This document shows positions 9,401 through 19,011 of a stretch of DNA of 64,000 nt, one piece after another. The position numbers and the translations under genes are program-made. This DNA is from Vibrio lentus (GTDB lineage: Bacteria; Pseudomonadota; Gammaproteobacteria; Enterobacterales; Vibrionaceae), in the NCBI RefSeq assembly GCF_030409755.1, contig NZ_JAUFQE010000002.1:1302001-1366000 (forward strand), written 5' to 3'. The notes under the pieces are model-generated. The model was given only the letters and a program-made list of their open reading frames with translations. It searched no databases and had not been told where the DNA came from. Each line of letters starts with the position of its first letter. The stretch's first letter is position 1.

Positions 9401-11247
9401 ATCGAGAAATCAAGGATCCAATAAGTCACCCCATTGGTCTTGCGCACTTCATAAGGTGATTCACCGATAACGCGCAGGCCAAAGTTTTCAAGCATTGGCA
9501 TAACATCAGACAGGTGAATCGGTTCATCACTGTGGTAGAACAACTTCAAACGAACAGCTTTAGAGTCTACCGCCTCTTCTTGAGGTCGGTAGAAAAGCAT
9601 GCCAAGTTTGTTGTCTTCACTCAGAGCTTCTAGACGTTCGATATCTGCAACAGCAGAACCTGGCATCATGTCTTCTTTGTACGAACGTGGGAATGCACGC
9701 ATGTACTCTTTTGATAACGGAAGACCTTTGCTCTCACCGAAGTTAGCAACGATTGATTCAGACAGGCGGTCATCCCACGTAGACGATACTTCCATTAAAT
9801 TTTGCTCAATTGTTTTCACGTCCACATCCATGTTGTTGTTATCAACACGAACAATATAGTGCGTTCTTGCCAGTGGGCTTTCAGAGAAGTATGTCGTGAA
9901 TTCGACTTCTTCTTCGCAACCGAAGTATTGCTTCAAGATACGCTGGGTTTGACGACGAAGCTCGGTGTTGTAACGATCTTTTGTTACGTAAACCATACAG
10001 CTAAAGAAACGGCCAAAAGGGTCTTTGCGAACGAACAAACGTAGAAGATCGCGATCTTGCATTTGTACAACGCCCGTACCCACTTCAAGTAGCTCTTCTT
10101 CTCGAGCTTGAAGCAGTTCATCACGCGGATAGTTTTCTAGAATATTGTGCAGTGCTTTGTAAGAGTATGAACCCTGACGGTAACCGCTTGCATCTAAGAT
10201 ACGCTCTACTTTCTCGCGAACTAGAGGAATGCTTTCAACGGTTTGGTTATAAACAGCAGAAGTGTAAAGACCCGTAAAGCGGTGCTCACCAATGACCTTG
10301 CCGTTTTTATCAAACTTCTTGATGCCGATGTAATCATTGTAAGCTGGACGGTGAATGCGTGAAGCCGTGTTGCCCTTGGTTACGATCAATACATACGGTT
10401 TTTTCGCTTCTAAGCGTGCCGAGTCAGAAAACTCAGACAGCTTAACGTTACGTACACGATCTGAATTTGCGAACAAACCAAGGCCTTGCTCCTTGGTAGG
10501 TTGTAGTTCAGTGTCGCCATTTACAGAAACAAGGTCGTATTCCTTGTAACCCATAAACGTAAAGTTGTGCTCACCTAACCAACGAAGGAACGCAAGCGTT
10601 TCATCAAAGCGCTGACCATCAACTGGAATCGTCTCTTTTTGCTGTTCAACTTGATTGGTGACTTCTTCGAGTCTTTCTACCATTTGTAGCCAGTCATTAA
10701 CCACAAGACCTGTATCGGTAAAGATATCCAACAGCTCTGTTTTAAGCGCTGTCATTTCAGCTTTGCTGCTAAGACGGTCAACCTCAATATGGAAAAGCGA
10801 TTGGAATGCACCTTCATTGTTGCTGACACCAACAACACTTCCCTTATCAGAACGGGAGATTTGTGTTGGGTTGTGAAGCATAAGGTGAGAAGAGAGATCG
10901 AGGCGAGTTAATGCCATTTTTACAGAATCAACGAGGAATGGGCTATCTGGTACCACTATCTCAACGATAGTGTGAGTCGATTGCCAGCCTTGACGACTTA
11001 CTGTCGGGTTAAAAACACGGACAGATATTTCGTCGGCTTTCTTTTCATTGATGTGATGCCATAAGCTAACTACAGCACCGTATAAATCGGATTCGTTTCT
11101 CTGAGTTAGGTCGTCGTGAGAAACGTTACTAAACAAGTGTTGAGCAAGTTGAGTTACGAGAGGTCGATGAGCAAGGTCAAGTTTGTCTTGAATCAGTTTG
11201 TACACTTTTTCAAGTAAAACTGGAACCACAGTTTCACGTGCGGTCAT
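6406..11247 (-). CDS. gdhB: NAD-specific glutamate dehydrogenase, giant bacterial type
   Basis: About 1613 residues match the large (about 180 kDa) bacterial NAD-glutamate dehydrogenases that oxidise glutamate to 2-oxoglutarate and ammonia. The long N-terminal half has ACT-like regulatory segments. The catalytic core near residues 780-1150 contains RGGKVARGGLRWSDRQEDFR, VGAKGGFVCK, the nucleotide-binding segment AIGVGDMAGDVFGNGMLLS and NGGIGTYVKSS. I chose the ATG at 11247, which has GTGGAG seven bases upstream, over a TTG at 11262 that has no ribosome-binding site. The gene is monocistronic with its own terminator. The symbol follows Pseudomonas usage. Confidence 0.93.
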   Translation of the reverse strand: MTARETVVPVLLEKVYKLIQDKLDLAHRPLVTQLAQHLFSNVSHDDLTQRNESDLYGAVVSLWHHINEKKADEISVRVFNPTVSRQGWQSTHTIVEIVVPDSPFLVDSVKMALTRLDLSSHLMLHNPTQISRSDKGSVVGVSNNEGAFQSLFHIEVDRLSSKAEMTALKTELLDIFTDTGLVVNDWLQMVERLEEVTNQVEQQKETIPVDGQRFDETLAFLRWLGEHNFTFMGYKEYDLVSVNGDTELQPTKEQGLGLFANSDRVRNVKLSEFSDSARLEAKKPYVLIVTKGNTASRIHRPAYNDYIGIKKFDKNGKVIGEHRFTGLYTSAVYNQTVESIPLVREKVERILDASGYRQGSYSYKALHNILENYPRDELLQAREEELLEVGTGVVQMQDRDLLRLFVRKDPFGRFFSCMVYVTKDRYNTELRRQTQRILKQYFGCEEEVEFTTYFSESPLARTHYIVRVDNNNMDVDVKTIEQNLMEVSSTWDDRLSESIVANFGESKGLPLSKEYMRAFPRSYKEDMMPGSAVADIERLEALSEDNKLGMLFYRPQEEAVDSKAVRLKLFYHSDEPIHLSDVMPMLENFGLRVIGESPYEVRKTNGVTYWILDFSMLHKSDKTIDLREARDLFQQAFAAIWAGELDSDGFNRLVLGAGLSGREISILRAYARYMRQVGFPFSQQYIEDTLSHYPDLAKGLVSLFGKRFDPKLKGSAKGQQDLIKKITEQLDHVESLDDDRIIRRYMEMITATLRTNYYQLDDNKQSKPWLALKMRPSEIPDIPAPVPAFEIFVYAPDIEGVHLRGGKVARGGLRWSDRQEDFRTEILGLVKAQQVKNTVIVPVGAKGGFVCKRQHMMSGRDEIFAEGQRCYKRFIRALLDVSDNIIEGEVIPPKSVVRHDEDDPYLVVAADKGTATFSDLANSVSDEYNFWLGDAFASGGSNGYDHKAMGITAKGGWESVKRHFREMGINCQTTDFTAIGVGDMAGDVFGNGMLLSKHIRMQAAFNHMHIFIDPNPESASSWVERERLFNLPRSSWEDYNKDLISQGGGIFSRRAKSISLTPEIQKMLGTKKASMAPNDLIKAILSMQVDLLWNGGIGTYVKSSNETHTDVGDRANDVLRIDGRDLKAKVVGEGGNLGMTQLGRIEYALTGGRVNTDFVDNVGGVDCSDNEVNIKIFLNGLVSNGDLTVKQRNQVLESMEDEVGEIVLDDAYCQAESISVTEHQGVGLVKEQIRFIHTMEKAGYLDRGLEYIPDDETLLEREKQGQGLTRPELSVLVAYGKMVLKEDLVSDDIANDEFHAQQLMQYFPTALRRNYSQHMDNHPLRSEIIATALANQMVNEMGCNFVTRLQEETGANIVDIANAYAASREIYGLGHVLKSIRELDNVSSSEAQYELIYHVRRTLRRLARWLLRNRTGKQSVKALIELYQGDVLTITEKLDENLVASEVEEHNAMAQLWIDQGVNAELANSVARLSSLYSALDISTVARETGKTVQQASKLYFNLGDRLSLHWFLKQINGQAVDNNWQALARAAFREDLDWQQRQLTGQVLNCGCASDIDVIKALDDWMESNSVSLHRWESILNEFKVGSVHEFAKFSVALRELMLLNLNCMSTD

Positions 11248-11475
11248 AGTCACACTCCACAATTAGAATTATATTTTATTATTAGGGGGCTTACTTAAGC
11301 TAGTGTTTGAATTGAGCCGTTGAGCTCTTTTCTACTAACGAGTTAAGCAAAGGTAATGCATTCATTTATTGTAAAAGCATTATTGAGAAATAGTTAATTG
11401 TTTTGGAGGTGGTAAGAGGTGAAATGTTTGATTATGTGATTAAGATTCCTTTTAACTCACTAGGCATGCCAAGGT

Positions 11476-11694
11476 TTACAGAGCTTCCAACTTAATAAAC
11501 TTATTTTTTTGGTCAGTTGTCAGTCTAAACTGCCCTCTAACCCCTATTTGTGTAAGAAAAGGTCTGAACCGAGTTGCAGGTAACTGTAGACGCAATCCAG
11601 TGGTTGTTATCACTTGAACTTTACTTGCTGCACCAGAATAGCTGGCCAAAAACTGCTGATATGAGATGTTAAGTTGGAAAATATAGCGATTCAT
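11476..11694 (-). CDS. DUF2835 family small protein
   Basis: This small protein of about 72 residues starts MNRYIFQLNISYQQFL and contains VITTTGLRLQLPATRFRPFL and a C-terminal IGVRGQFRLTTD. The pattern fits DUF2835, a short gammaproteobacterial family of unknown function. I chose the ATG at 11694, preceded by CAGGT, rather than the longer reading from 11736. It lies between pepN and the glutamate dehydrogenase gene on the same strand. I see no signal peptide or membrane segment. Confidence 0.75.
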   Translation of the reverse strand: MNRYIFQLNISYQQFLASYSGAASKVQVITTTGLRLQLPATRFRPFLTQIGVRGQFRLTTDQKNKFIKLEAL

Positions 11695-11807
11695 ACAATA
11701 CCTGTTTAAATATACAGTACCTGTGTTTTTTGGCACTTAACGATGTCTGAATGTGAAACTGAGCTTGAAACTGCTCTAGCTTATCGAAAATTCGATGAAC
11801 CAGAAAC

Positions 11808-11841
11808 AAAAAATCAGCGGCAGAGATTCTCTACCACTGAT
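11808..11841 (-). terminator. terminator of pepN
   Basis: The minus strand reads ATCAGTGG-T-AGAGA, then TCTCT-G-CCGCTGAT, then TTTTTT: a long stem with one mismatch and one G-U pair. Confidence 0.85.
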
Positions 11842-11913
11842 GACTTTTCGTTATTAATAAACAGGTTCTAGCAAACCGCTTATTAGCAAATCGTTACGTG
11901 AATGATCGCGAGC

Positions 11914-14520
11914 TTAAGCCTCGAGTGCTTTCGTCACTTTCTCAAACAAGTCTTTCGCTAGGTTATCCATGTTCTTCAACGTCTCAAGTTCTTTCTTGAT
12001 CAAAGCTTGGCGCTCTTCATCGTATTTACGGAACTTAAGCAAAGGATCAATCAGACGTGACGCAACTTGCGGGTTGCTGCTGTTAAGTTCACGCAAGATT
12101 TCGCCTGCAAACTCGTAGCCCTGACCTGACTTGTCGTGGAACTGAACCGGGTTCATGTTTAAGAATGAACCAACCAAGTTACGAGTACGGTTCGGGTTTT
12201 TCAAACTAAACGCTTGGTGTGACATAGACGCCTTAATCACTTCGAGTGCGTTTGAACTTGGGTTCGTTCCTTGAAGAGCAAACCACTTGTCCATGACAAG
12301 ACCATCGTGTTTCCACTTGTCACTGTAATCTGCCATTAAAGTTTCACGACATGGTAATTGCGCACTGTTCGCCGCGCCCATTGCAGCCATTGTATCTGTC
12401 ATGTTGTTTGCTTGTTGGTACATAGCAACAACCAAGTCATTACCCTTTTCAGTATGCGCTAAGTAACTTAAACAAACTTTACGCAACGTACGCTTACCAA
12501 TTGAATCATGGTCAATCGTGTATTCTGTTAATGCGTTACTGTGGTAAACCGCAGCAAGTTCATCTTCAAGCTCTTTTGCTAACGTCACTTTCATTGAATG
12601 AAGTACTGACGCAACCGCATCGATGTCGACACGCTCGTACCAACCTGATACTTCATTATGGCTTGGTAGAGAAAGCATCTCTGCAATAAACGCAGGTTCT
12701 AACGAATCGCTGAGCAATACACCACGGAATGCATCAACCACTTCTGAAGAAAGTGCAAACTTTTGACCTTGTTGAACGTTATCTACATTGCTACGGATGT
12801 ACTTCGCTAGCAGCATTTGCCCTGCATCCCAACGAGAGAATTCGTTGCGAGCATTCACCATCAGGAAGATCAGCTCTTCGTCTGAATAGTTGTATTCAAG
12901 TTTTACTGGCGCAGAAAATTCGCGTAGCAGAGATGGAACTGGTTGCTCGTCTACATTCTCAAACACAAACGTTTGTTCCGCCTCTTTCACATCTAATACA
13001 TTATGAACTGTCTGACCGTTACATTGTAACTCAATCACTTCACCCGACGCTGTATATAGCTCGATATCTAAAGGGATATGCAGAGCTTGCTTTTCAGTTT
13101 GCTCATGAGTTGGCGCTGTTACTTGGCGAGTTGTTAACGTGTACTCTTTTTTCTCTGCGTCGTAATGGCTTTCAACCGAAAGCGTCGGCGTACCAGATTG
13201 GCTGTACCATAAACGGAACTGAGACAGGTCAACACCCGATGCATCTTCCATTGCCGCTACAAAATCTTCACATGTTGCAGCCGTACCATCGTGACGTTCA
13301 AAGTACAGCTTCATGCCTTTTTGGAAACCTTCCTCACCCAACAATGTGTGGATCATTCGGATCACTTCACTGCCCTTTTCGTATACCGTCAATGTGTAGA
13401 AGTTATTCATTTCTATCACTTTTTCAGGGCGAATTGGGTGAGACATTGGGCTTGCATCTTCAGCGAATTGTGGACCGCGGATAATGCGAACATTGTTGAT
13501 ACGGTTAACTGCGCGAGAGCCAAGATCAGATGAGAACTCCTGATCACGGAAAACCGTTAGACCTTCTTTCAAGCTTAACTGGAACCAATCGCGACACGTC
13601 ACTCGGTTACCCGTCCAGTTATGGAAATATTCGTGACCGATTACTGCTTCGATACCTAGGTAATCGGTATCTGTTGCTGTTTGGTCGTTCGCTAAAACGA
13701 ACTTAGAGTTGAATACGTTCAGGCCTTTGTTTTCCATCGCACCCATGTTGAAGAAATCAACGGCTACGATCATGTAGATGTCTAAGTCATACTCAAGATT
13801 GAAACGCTCTTCGTCCCACTTCATTGAGTTAATCAAAGAAACCATCGCGTGATTTGCGCGGTCGAGGTTGCCTTTGTCGACAAAGATTTCGAGGTCAACA
13901 TTACGACCTGATTGTGTTGTGTATGCGTCACGAAGTACATCGAAGTCACCCGCAACTAAAGCAAACAAGTACGCTGGTTTTGGATGTGGGTCTTGCCATT
14001 TCACCCAGTGACGACCGTTTTCAGCTTCGCCTTCGTCGACACGGTTACCATTACTTAATAAGAATGGGTTTTCAGCTTTGTCTGCGATGACTGTTGTCGT
14101 GAATTTCGCCAACACATCTGGGCGATCCATATAGTAAGTAATGCGGCGGAAACCTTCAGCTTCACATTGAGTACAGAACGCACCACCCGATTTGTACAGG
14201 CCTTCAAGAGCACTGTTCCCTTCAGGGTCAACTTCCGTCACGATCGTTAATGTAAAATCTTTCGGTAGATCATTCAGAGTAAGTAGAGTTTCAGACTGCT
14301 CATACTGCGTCCACTCCTTACCTTCAACCAGAACAGACACCAACTTCAAGCCTTCACCATCAAGTACTAATGTCGAGCTTTCTTTCTCCTGCTTAACACT
14401 AGAAACAGCGGTAATAATGGATGCTGAATCGTACAAATCGAAAGTAAGATCGATTTCAGAAATAGTGTGAGATGGTGATTGATAATCTTTACGATACTTG
14501 GCTTGAGGTGTATGTGCCAT
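11914..14520 (-). CDS. pepN: aminopeptidase N (M1 family)
   Basis: This cytosolic zinc aminopeptidase has 868 residues, like E. coli PepN (870). The substrate-binding motif GAMEN is at about residue 261. The zinc site HEYFHNW at about 294 is followed by the third ligand in LKEGLTVFRDQEF. The N-terminus MAHTPQAKYRKDYQSP and the PHPKPAYLFALVAGD block are typical of the family. It degrades peptides left by the ATP-dependent proteases, with broad N-terminal specificity. It is monocistronic, with a strong terminator downstream. Confidence 0.97.
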   Translation of the reverse strand: MAHTPQAKYRKDYQSPSHTISEIDLTFDLYDSASIITAVSSVKQEKESSTLVLDGEGLKLVSVLVEGKEWTQYEQSETLLTLNDLPKDFTLTIVTEVDPEGNSALEGLYKSGGAFCTQCEAEGFRRITYYMDRPDVLAKFTTTVIADKAENPFLLSNGNRVDEGEAENGRHWVKWQDPHPKPAYLFALVAGDFDVLRDAYTTQSGRNVDLEIFVDKGNLDRANHAMVSLINSMKWDEERFNLEYDLDIYMIVAVDFFNMGAMENKGLNVFNSKFVLANDQTATDTDYLGIEAVIGHEYFHNWTGNRVTCRDWFQLSLKEGLTVFRDQEFSSDLGSRAVNRINNVRIIRGPQFAEDASPMSHPIRPEKVIEMNNFYTLTVYEKGSEVIRMIHTLLGEEGFQKGMKLYFERHDGTAATCEDFVAAMEDASGVDLSQFRLWYSQSGTPTLSVESHYDAEKKEYTLTTRQVTAPTHEQTEKQALHIPLDIELYTASGEVIELQCNGQTVHNVLDVKEAEQTFVFENVDEQPVPSLLREFSAPVKLEYNYSDEELIFLMVNARNEFSRWDAGQMLLAKYIRSNVDNVQQGQKFALSSEVVDAFRGVLLSDSLEPAFIAEMLSLPSHNEVSGWYERVDIDAVASVLHSMKVTLAKELEDELAAVYHSNALTEYTIDHDSIGKRTLRKVCLSYLAHTEKGNDLVVAMYQQANNMTDTMAAMGAANSAQLPCRETLMADYSDKWKHDGLVMDKWFALQGTNPSSNALEVIKASMSHQAFSLKNPNRTRNLVGSFLNMNPVQFHDKSGQGYEFAGEILRELNSSNPQVASRLIDPLLKFRKYDEERQALIKKELETLKNMDNLAKDLFEKVTKALEA

Positions 14521-14606
14521 GACGGGTTCCTTTTGATCGTTATACGTAATTATTTTTTAACTGTATATATCTAAAGGTTGAGCGCCAATAAAACAAGGGG
14601 AATATT

Positions 14607-14638
14607 AAAAAAAGGAGGCATTGTAGGAAAATGCCTCC
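14607..14638 (-). terminator. terminator of the secreted unknown protein gene
   Basis: On the minus strand GGAGGCATT and AATGCCTCC form a 9-bp stem followed by seven T, about 100 bases after the stop at 14739. Confidence 0.75.
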
Positions 14639-14738
14639 ATGTTTTGCTATTTTATCAATCAAATCAGATAGGAACGCCTAATAAACAAGCAACATACCAT
14701 ATTATCAACGAGTTCAATTTTAGGGCTAAAACTCGCAC

Positions 14739-15422
14739 TTATCGAATACGATTAAGCACCGCAAACATGTCTCCTTCTTCACCTTGAAGCGTCAACACAT
14801 CACTGTTTAATGTGTAACGAGTGCCGTGTTCACCGTTCTCATAAAGCAACACCAACTGGTCACCTTCGGTGTAATACACTCCGCGACGAATAACTTCACC
14901 ACCTTCTTCATCTGATACTCGGAACATAAATATAAAGTCAGGTTGAAGGACTAAATCCATCTTTTGAATGTTACTCGCACGCAAATCGCTTCCGGACAGT
15001 TCGGCGCTTGACCATATTCCCGCCAATGCGTTTGGTAAAGCCTTGGTGAACATAACACCATTAAGGTTAAGCATATTATGGTTACTGCTGTAGGCGTAAA
15101 CCTGAGGCTCTGAGGTGTTTAAACCCAAAATAATTGTGTCTTCATTGGCATTATACAAACCTTCCCAATGGTCGACACTGTAATCTTTCTTTTGAATATC
15201 AATAGAGAATGAGTAGTTTGAGTCAAGAGTCAGCTTGATTGCTCTAAAATTTTCAGTGCCTTGCTCGGGATCTGGATTCATCAAATACCAATCACCAAGC
15301 AACAGAGGAAGGTCAAAATGAGATAGATTGCTATCGCTTTTTGATTGTTGACCGTTCGAAGCGACCTCACTCCCGAAAGCAACAAAACTTAAACAAGATA
15401 AAAATAGTAGAATCCATTTCAT
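14739..15422 (-). CDS. secreted protein of unknown function
   Basis: I do not recognise this family. From the ATG at 15422 (ACGAGGG upstream) it is 227 residues with a clear Sec signal peptide MKWILLFLSCLSFVAFGSE. The mature part looks like two related halves. Each half has a GDWYL or GIWSS block, then a beta-rich stretch with SFSIDIQKKDY or FIFMFRVSDEEG, a G-Y turn (WEGLYNANEDTIIL and RRGVYYTEGDQLVLL) and a final strand. That suggests an internal duplication of a lipocalin-like or META-like beta fold. A longer frame to 15509 exists but would bury the signal peptide. Confidence 0.65.
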   Translation of the reverse strand: MKWILLFLSCLSFVAFGSEVASNGQQSKSDSNLSHFDLPLLLGDWYLMNPDPEQGTENFRAIKLTLDSNYSFSIDIQKKDYSVDHWEGLYNANEDTIILGLNTSEPQVYAYSSNHNMLNLNGVMFTKALPNALAGIWSSAELSGSDLRASNIQKMDLVLQPDFIFMFRVSDEEGGEVIRRGVYYTEGDQLVLLYENGEHGTRYTLNSDVLTLQGEEGDMFAVLNRIR

Positions 15423-15623
15423 ACGCACGCCCTCGTTTTCTTTAAGCTTAGGCACGTAATGAATAGAAAGCGAAAAAATATGATCCAAGTCACTAAATTT
15501 TAAATGCAAAGTAACTTAAATGTCATTATTCGACGCAAAATAGAGCTAAATAACCCTGAATATTGAGTGTTCTTTGAGACAATCTCAACGGTTACAATCA
15601 GGTATTCCTGTCAAATCATAGAC

Positions 15624-15653
15624 AAAAAAAAAGCGAGCCTAGGCTCGCTTTTT
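15624..15653 (-). terminator. terminator of prc (symmetrical)
   Basis: AAAGCGAGCC and GGCTCGCTTT meet at TA, with A and T runs on both sides, so it could work in both directions. It lies 45 bases after the prc stop. Confidence 0.88.
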
Positions 15654-15697
15654 AAATTGTGCATCTTTAAACAATCACCTTTTAACAGGTATTTGCT

Positions 15698-17692
15698 CTA
15701 TTTCTTGATCATATCCAGCATGATAGCAACTGATTCATCAAGATAAGCATCCGGGGCTTCGTAGTCTTTGGGAATATCATCCAACGTTTTAAATGCCTCT
15801 AACTTAGCGGCTTTTTGACGTTGGTTAATACGCTCTAGACGAAGCGCATCCGCATCATCACTCTCTTGTTGACGAACCTTTTCATTAAGAGAAAGGTCGT
15901 TGTCGTCTTTATCTGCCTTATATTTTTCAATATCTTGCGCGATAAAGCCAAATTCCATGTCAGTAGCAATGCGAGCTTGGTGTTGGGCAGTCAAAGCAAC
16001 TATTTTGTCATCGTTACGCTGTAACACTGAGTAGTTTGCTTTATCAATGCTGTCCCAAGGTAGAGCATTATCTTCAACACTTTCACCAGTATCTTCTGGA
16101 TCGATTGGAGTTGAATAAGCAATATCAGGTACTACACCTTTGTTTTGCGTACTGCCACCATTGATTCGGTAGAATTTCTGGATTGTGTATTGAACGTAAC
16201 CCAACTCTTTATCGAACAAATCATAGATATGATTCAAAGAGCGATGTTGTTGCACCGTTCCTTTACCGAAAGAGTTTTCGCCAAGGATAATCGCTCGACC
16301 GTAGTCTTGCATCGCTGCAGCAAAAATCTCAGAAGCTGACGCACTGTAGCGATTCACCAATACCGTTAATGGGCCTTGGTAACTGATTTCGCCGTCGGTG
16401 TCGCTGTTCACTTTGACACGACCGTAGCTATCACGAACCTGAACAACAGGTCCCTCTTTGATAAATAAACCAGAGAGTTCGGTTGCTTCAGTCAGTGCGC
16501 CACCACCGTTGTTTCGAAGATCAACGATAATCCCTTCAACACCTTGCTGTTTAAGCTCAGTGATCAGTTTATCGGTATCTTTAGAAAGGCCAACATAGAA
16601 ACTTGGTACTTCAAGAACACCAATCTTCTTGCCATCTTTCTCGATAACTTCAGATTTAACAGCGCGGTCTTCTAAACGAATCTTGTCGCGTACAATTGTG
16701 ACAACGTGACTTTTTGCGTCATTACCTTCCGGCAAGATCTGTAGCTTAACTTTGGTCCCTTTCGGGCCCTTAATCAGTTGTACTACGTCGTCTAAACGCC
16801 AGCCGATAACATCAACAACCTCTTCGCCATCTTGACCGACACCAACAATACGGTCACCATCACTCAATTGTTTGCTGTTTGACGCAGGGCCACCAGCAAC
16901 TAACGAGCGAATAACGGTATAGTCGTCTGTCATCTGAAGCACAGCACCAATACCTTCCAAAGATAGATTCATCTCTGATTGGAATTGTTCTGCATTTCTT
17001 GGAGAAAGGTAACTGGTGTGAGGATCAACTTCACGCGCAAATGCGTTCATGTAGATTTGGAAAGCATCTTCATTATGCGATTGCGTAATACGCTTCATCG
17101 CATTGTTGTAACGCTTTTCCAAAACCTCTTGAATCTCTGGCCACTCTTTACCAGTAAGTTTTAGATTCAACGCGTCGTATTTAACACGCTTCCTCCAAAG
17201 CTCATTCACTTCGGCGATATCTTTCGGCCATTCCGCTTCACTACGATTGAGCTCAATACTTTCATCGGTATCAAACTTAATCTCAGTGTCTAGCAAAGAC
17301 AGCGCATACTGAAAACGTTCAAAACGCTTCTGCATAGAAAGATTATAAACATCGAAGGCAATCTGGTTATTACCCGCTTTCAGCTGGTCATCAATTTGCA
17401 AAGATGAGGAGGAGAAAGAGTCAATATCAGCTTGAGTGAAGATATTACGATTATAATCCAGCATCTCTAAATAACGATTAAAGATAGCTTGAGAGAAATC
17501 ATCGTTGAGATTGAAGTGTTTATAGTGAGAACGAGTAAATCGAGAAGTAACACGTTTACTAGCAGTTTCGTGTTGGACCTCAGGAGCGAGTAAAGGTAAA
17601 TCGTCCTGATCTAATTTGGCTTCAAGAGCCTGAGCTGAAGCTGCTAGACAAAAGCTAGCAGCAATCAGTGTCAATTTTGAACGGCATTTCAT
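15698..17692 (-). CDS. prc: periplasmic tail-specific protease Prc
   Basis: This 664-residue C-terminal processing protease trims or degrades periplasmic proteins with exposed apolar C-termini, including cell-wall hydrolases. A signal peptide is visible (MKCRSKLTLIAASFCLAASAQA). The PDZ domain spans about 230-320 (EGIGAVLQ ... GDRIVGVGQDG). The catalytic serine lies in RYSASASEIFAAA and the lysine in NSFGKGTVQQ, forming the Ser-Lys dyad. It starts 17 bases after proQ and is probably cotranscribed with it. This proQ-prc pair is conserved in E. coli. Confidence 0.96.
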   Translation of the reverse strand: MKCRSKLTLIAASFCLAASAQALEAKLDQDDLPLLAPEVQHETASKRVTSRFTRSHYKHFNLNDDFSQAIFNRYLEMLDYNRNIFTQADIDSFSSSSLQIDDQLKAGNNQIAFDVYNLSMQKRFERFQYALSLLDTEIKFDTDESIELNRSEAEWPKDIAEVNELWRKRVKYDALNLKLTGKEWPEIQEVLEKRYNNAMKRITQSHNEDAFQIYMNAFAREVDPHTSYLSPRNAEQFQSEMNLSLEGIGAVLQMTDDYTVIRSLVAGGPASNSKQLSDGDRIVGVGQDGEEVVDVIGWRLDDVVQLIKGPKGTKVKLQILPEGNDAKSHVVTIVRDKIRLEDRAVKSEVIEKDGKKIGVLEVPSFYVGLSKDTDKLITELKQQGVEGIIVDLRNNGGGALTEATELSGLFIKEGPVVQVRDSYGRVKVNSDTDGEISYQGPLTVLVNRYSASASEIFAAAMQDYGRAIILGENSFGKGTVQQHRSLNHIYDLFDKELGYVQYTIQKFYRINGGSTQNKGVVPDIAYSTPIDPEDTGESVEDNALPWDSIDKANYSVLQRNDDKIVALTAQHQARIATDMEFGFIAQDIEKYKADKDDNDLSLNEKVRQQESDDADALRLERINQRQKAAKLEAFKTLDDIPKDYEAPDAYLDESVAIMLDMIKK

Positions 17693-17709
17693 GCGTAGGA
17701 GTATCTCCT

Positions 17710-18333
17710 TTAAGCGCGCAAGTGCTCCGCTTTAACAACCATTTGTAGGCCGTTTGCTAACTGAACACGTACATCTTCCTTATTGATTTCAACAATGGTC
17801 GCAGCCATGTTTCCTGTACCCATGTTCACATTTACTTCTTTGCCAGCGATGAATTCATCGGCGTTCAAAGCGCGTGTTTCTACAGGCTTTTCTACTTTTG
17901 GTGCTTTAGGCGCTTGACGACGAGGCTGTTGAGCTTTCTTCGCCTTAGTTTTCGCTTTGCCTTCTTCACGAGCTTTCTGTGCTTGTTCTTTACGACGAGC
18001 CTGAACTTTCGCTTTGCTTTCTGCAAGTGTAGCTTTAGCGTGTTCTACGTGCTCTTCTTCTAATGTGCCACACGCGTTGCCGTCTAGGTCAACACGATCT
18101 GCGCCAGCTTTTACGCCGTGCAGGTAACGCCATGATGATGTGTACTGTCTTAACGCTGCACGAAGCTGAGTCTTACTTACTTTTTCGTCTTCATTTAGAC
18201 GTTCAGCAAGATCTTGAAAAATACCAATTTTAAGTGGTTTTGCTTCACCTTCTAGAGTAAAGCATTTAGGGAAACATTCAGCAACATATGCGATAACTTC
18301 TTTGCTGTTTTTTAACTTTTCAGTGTTTTCCAT
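17710..18333 (-). CDS. proQ: RNA chaperone ProQ
   Basis: ProQ is a FinO-domain RNA-binding protein that stabilises mRNA 3' ends and sRNAs. The 207 residues show the FinO domain at about 5-120 ([30 protein letters not shown]). A basic linker rich in Lys, Ala and Gln follows at 120-155, and the end is a Tudor-like C-terminal domain with [20 protein letters not shown]. The linker is shorter and lower in complexity than the folded ends. It lies 17 bases before prc on the same strand. Confidence 0.96.
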   Translation of the reverse strand: MENTEKLKNSKEVIAYVAECFPKCFTLEGEAKPLKIGIFQDLAERLNEDEKVSKTQLRAALRQYTSSWRYLHGVKAGADRVDLDGNACGTLEEEHVEHAKATLAESKAKVQARRKEQAQKAREEGKAKTKAKKAQQPRRQAPKAPKVEKPVETRALNADEFIAGKEVNVNMGTGNMAATIVEINKEDVRVQLANGLQMVVKAEHLRA

Positions 18334-18430
18334 GTGGGTTCCTGGTTTTTGCGGTTTTCCGCGAGCATTAAGAAAATATTTTTACGTATTATAGAGAGAT
18401 GCTTGGGAAAAACCACAGTAAGAGAATAAT

Positions 18431-18922
18431 TTATGCCTTGTTCGCGTGCGAATTAAGCACCTTTTCCACTTCAGCCATAAAAAATGTCAATCCGTCTTCA
18501 TCAATTTGAGAAAAACGACCAATATTTGGACTATCGATGTCAAGAACACCCACGACTTTACCATCGATAGAGAATGGAATAACGATTTCTGAGTTACTTG
18601 CAGCGTCACAAGCGATGTGACCTTCGAATTCATGCACATCATGAATGCGCTGAACTGTATTCGTCGCAACCGCAGTTCCACAGACTCCACGCCCTACTGG
18701 AATTCGAACACACGCTGGCTGACCTTGGAATGGACCAAGCACAAGCTCATCTTGTTGCATTTGCTTATCTTGCTTCATTAAGTAAAAACCAGCCCAATTA
18801 AGTTCATCTAATTCCATGAACAATAGTGAGCTAATATTTGCAAGATTCGCAATTAGATCGGTTTCTGATTCAATTAATGCAACGGCTTGTTTGGTTAAGC
18901 GTTGGTAATGTTCTATTTTCAT
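18431..18922 (-). CDS. msrC: free methionine-(R)-sulfoxide reductase (GAF domain)
   Basis: This single-GAF-domain enzyme reduces free Met-R-sulfoxide in the cytoplasm. The expected cysteines are present: QPACVRIPVGRGVCGTAV and HIACDAASNSEIV. They provide the catalytic and resolving residues of the fRMsr family. I chose the ATG at 18922, with GGAAG upstream, over a TTG 12 bases further up. That gives 163 residues, close to the E. coli protein. The position beside proQ matches E. coli (yebR). Confidence 0.93.
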   Translation of the reverse strand: MKIEHYQRLTKQAVALIESETDLIANLANISSLLFMELDELNWAGFYLMKQDKQMQQDELVLGPFQGQPACVRIPVGRGVCGTAVATNTVQRIHDVHEFEGHIACDAASNSEIVIPFSIDGKVVGVLDIDSPNIGRFSQIDEDGLTFFMAEVEKVLNSHANKA

Positions 18923-19011
18923 ATTAACTTCCAATTAAATTGAGACTTCCATTATCAAGAGAACGCAGTAAAATGCGGCCATCAAACTAAATAGGACTTA
19001 TTCTCATTACA

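Noticed and set aside
11248..11262. TTG start for the glutamate dehydrogenase
   Set aside because: The ATG at 11247 is placed correctly after GTGGAG. The TTG overlaps that site and has none of its own.
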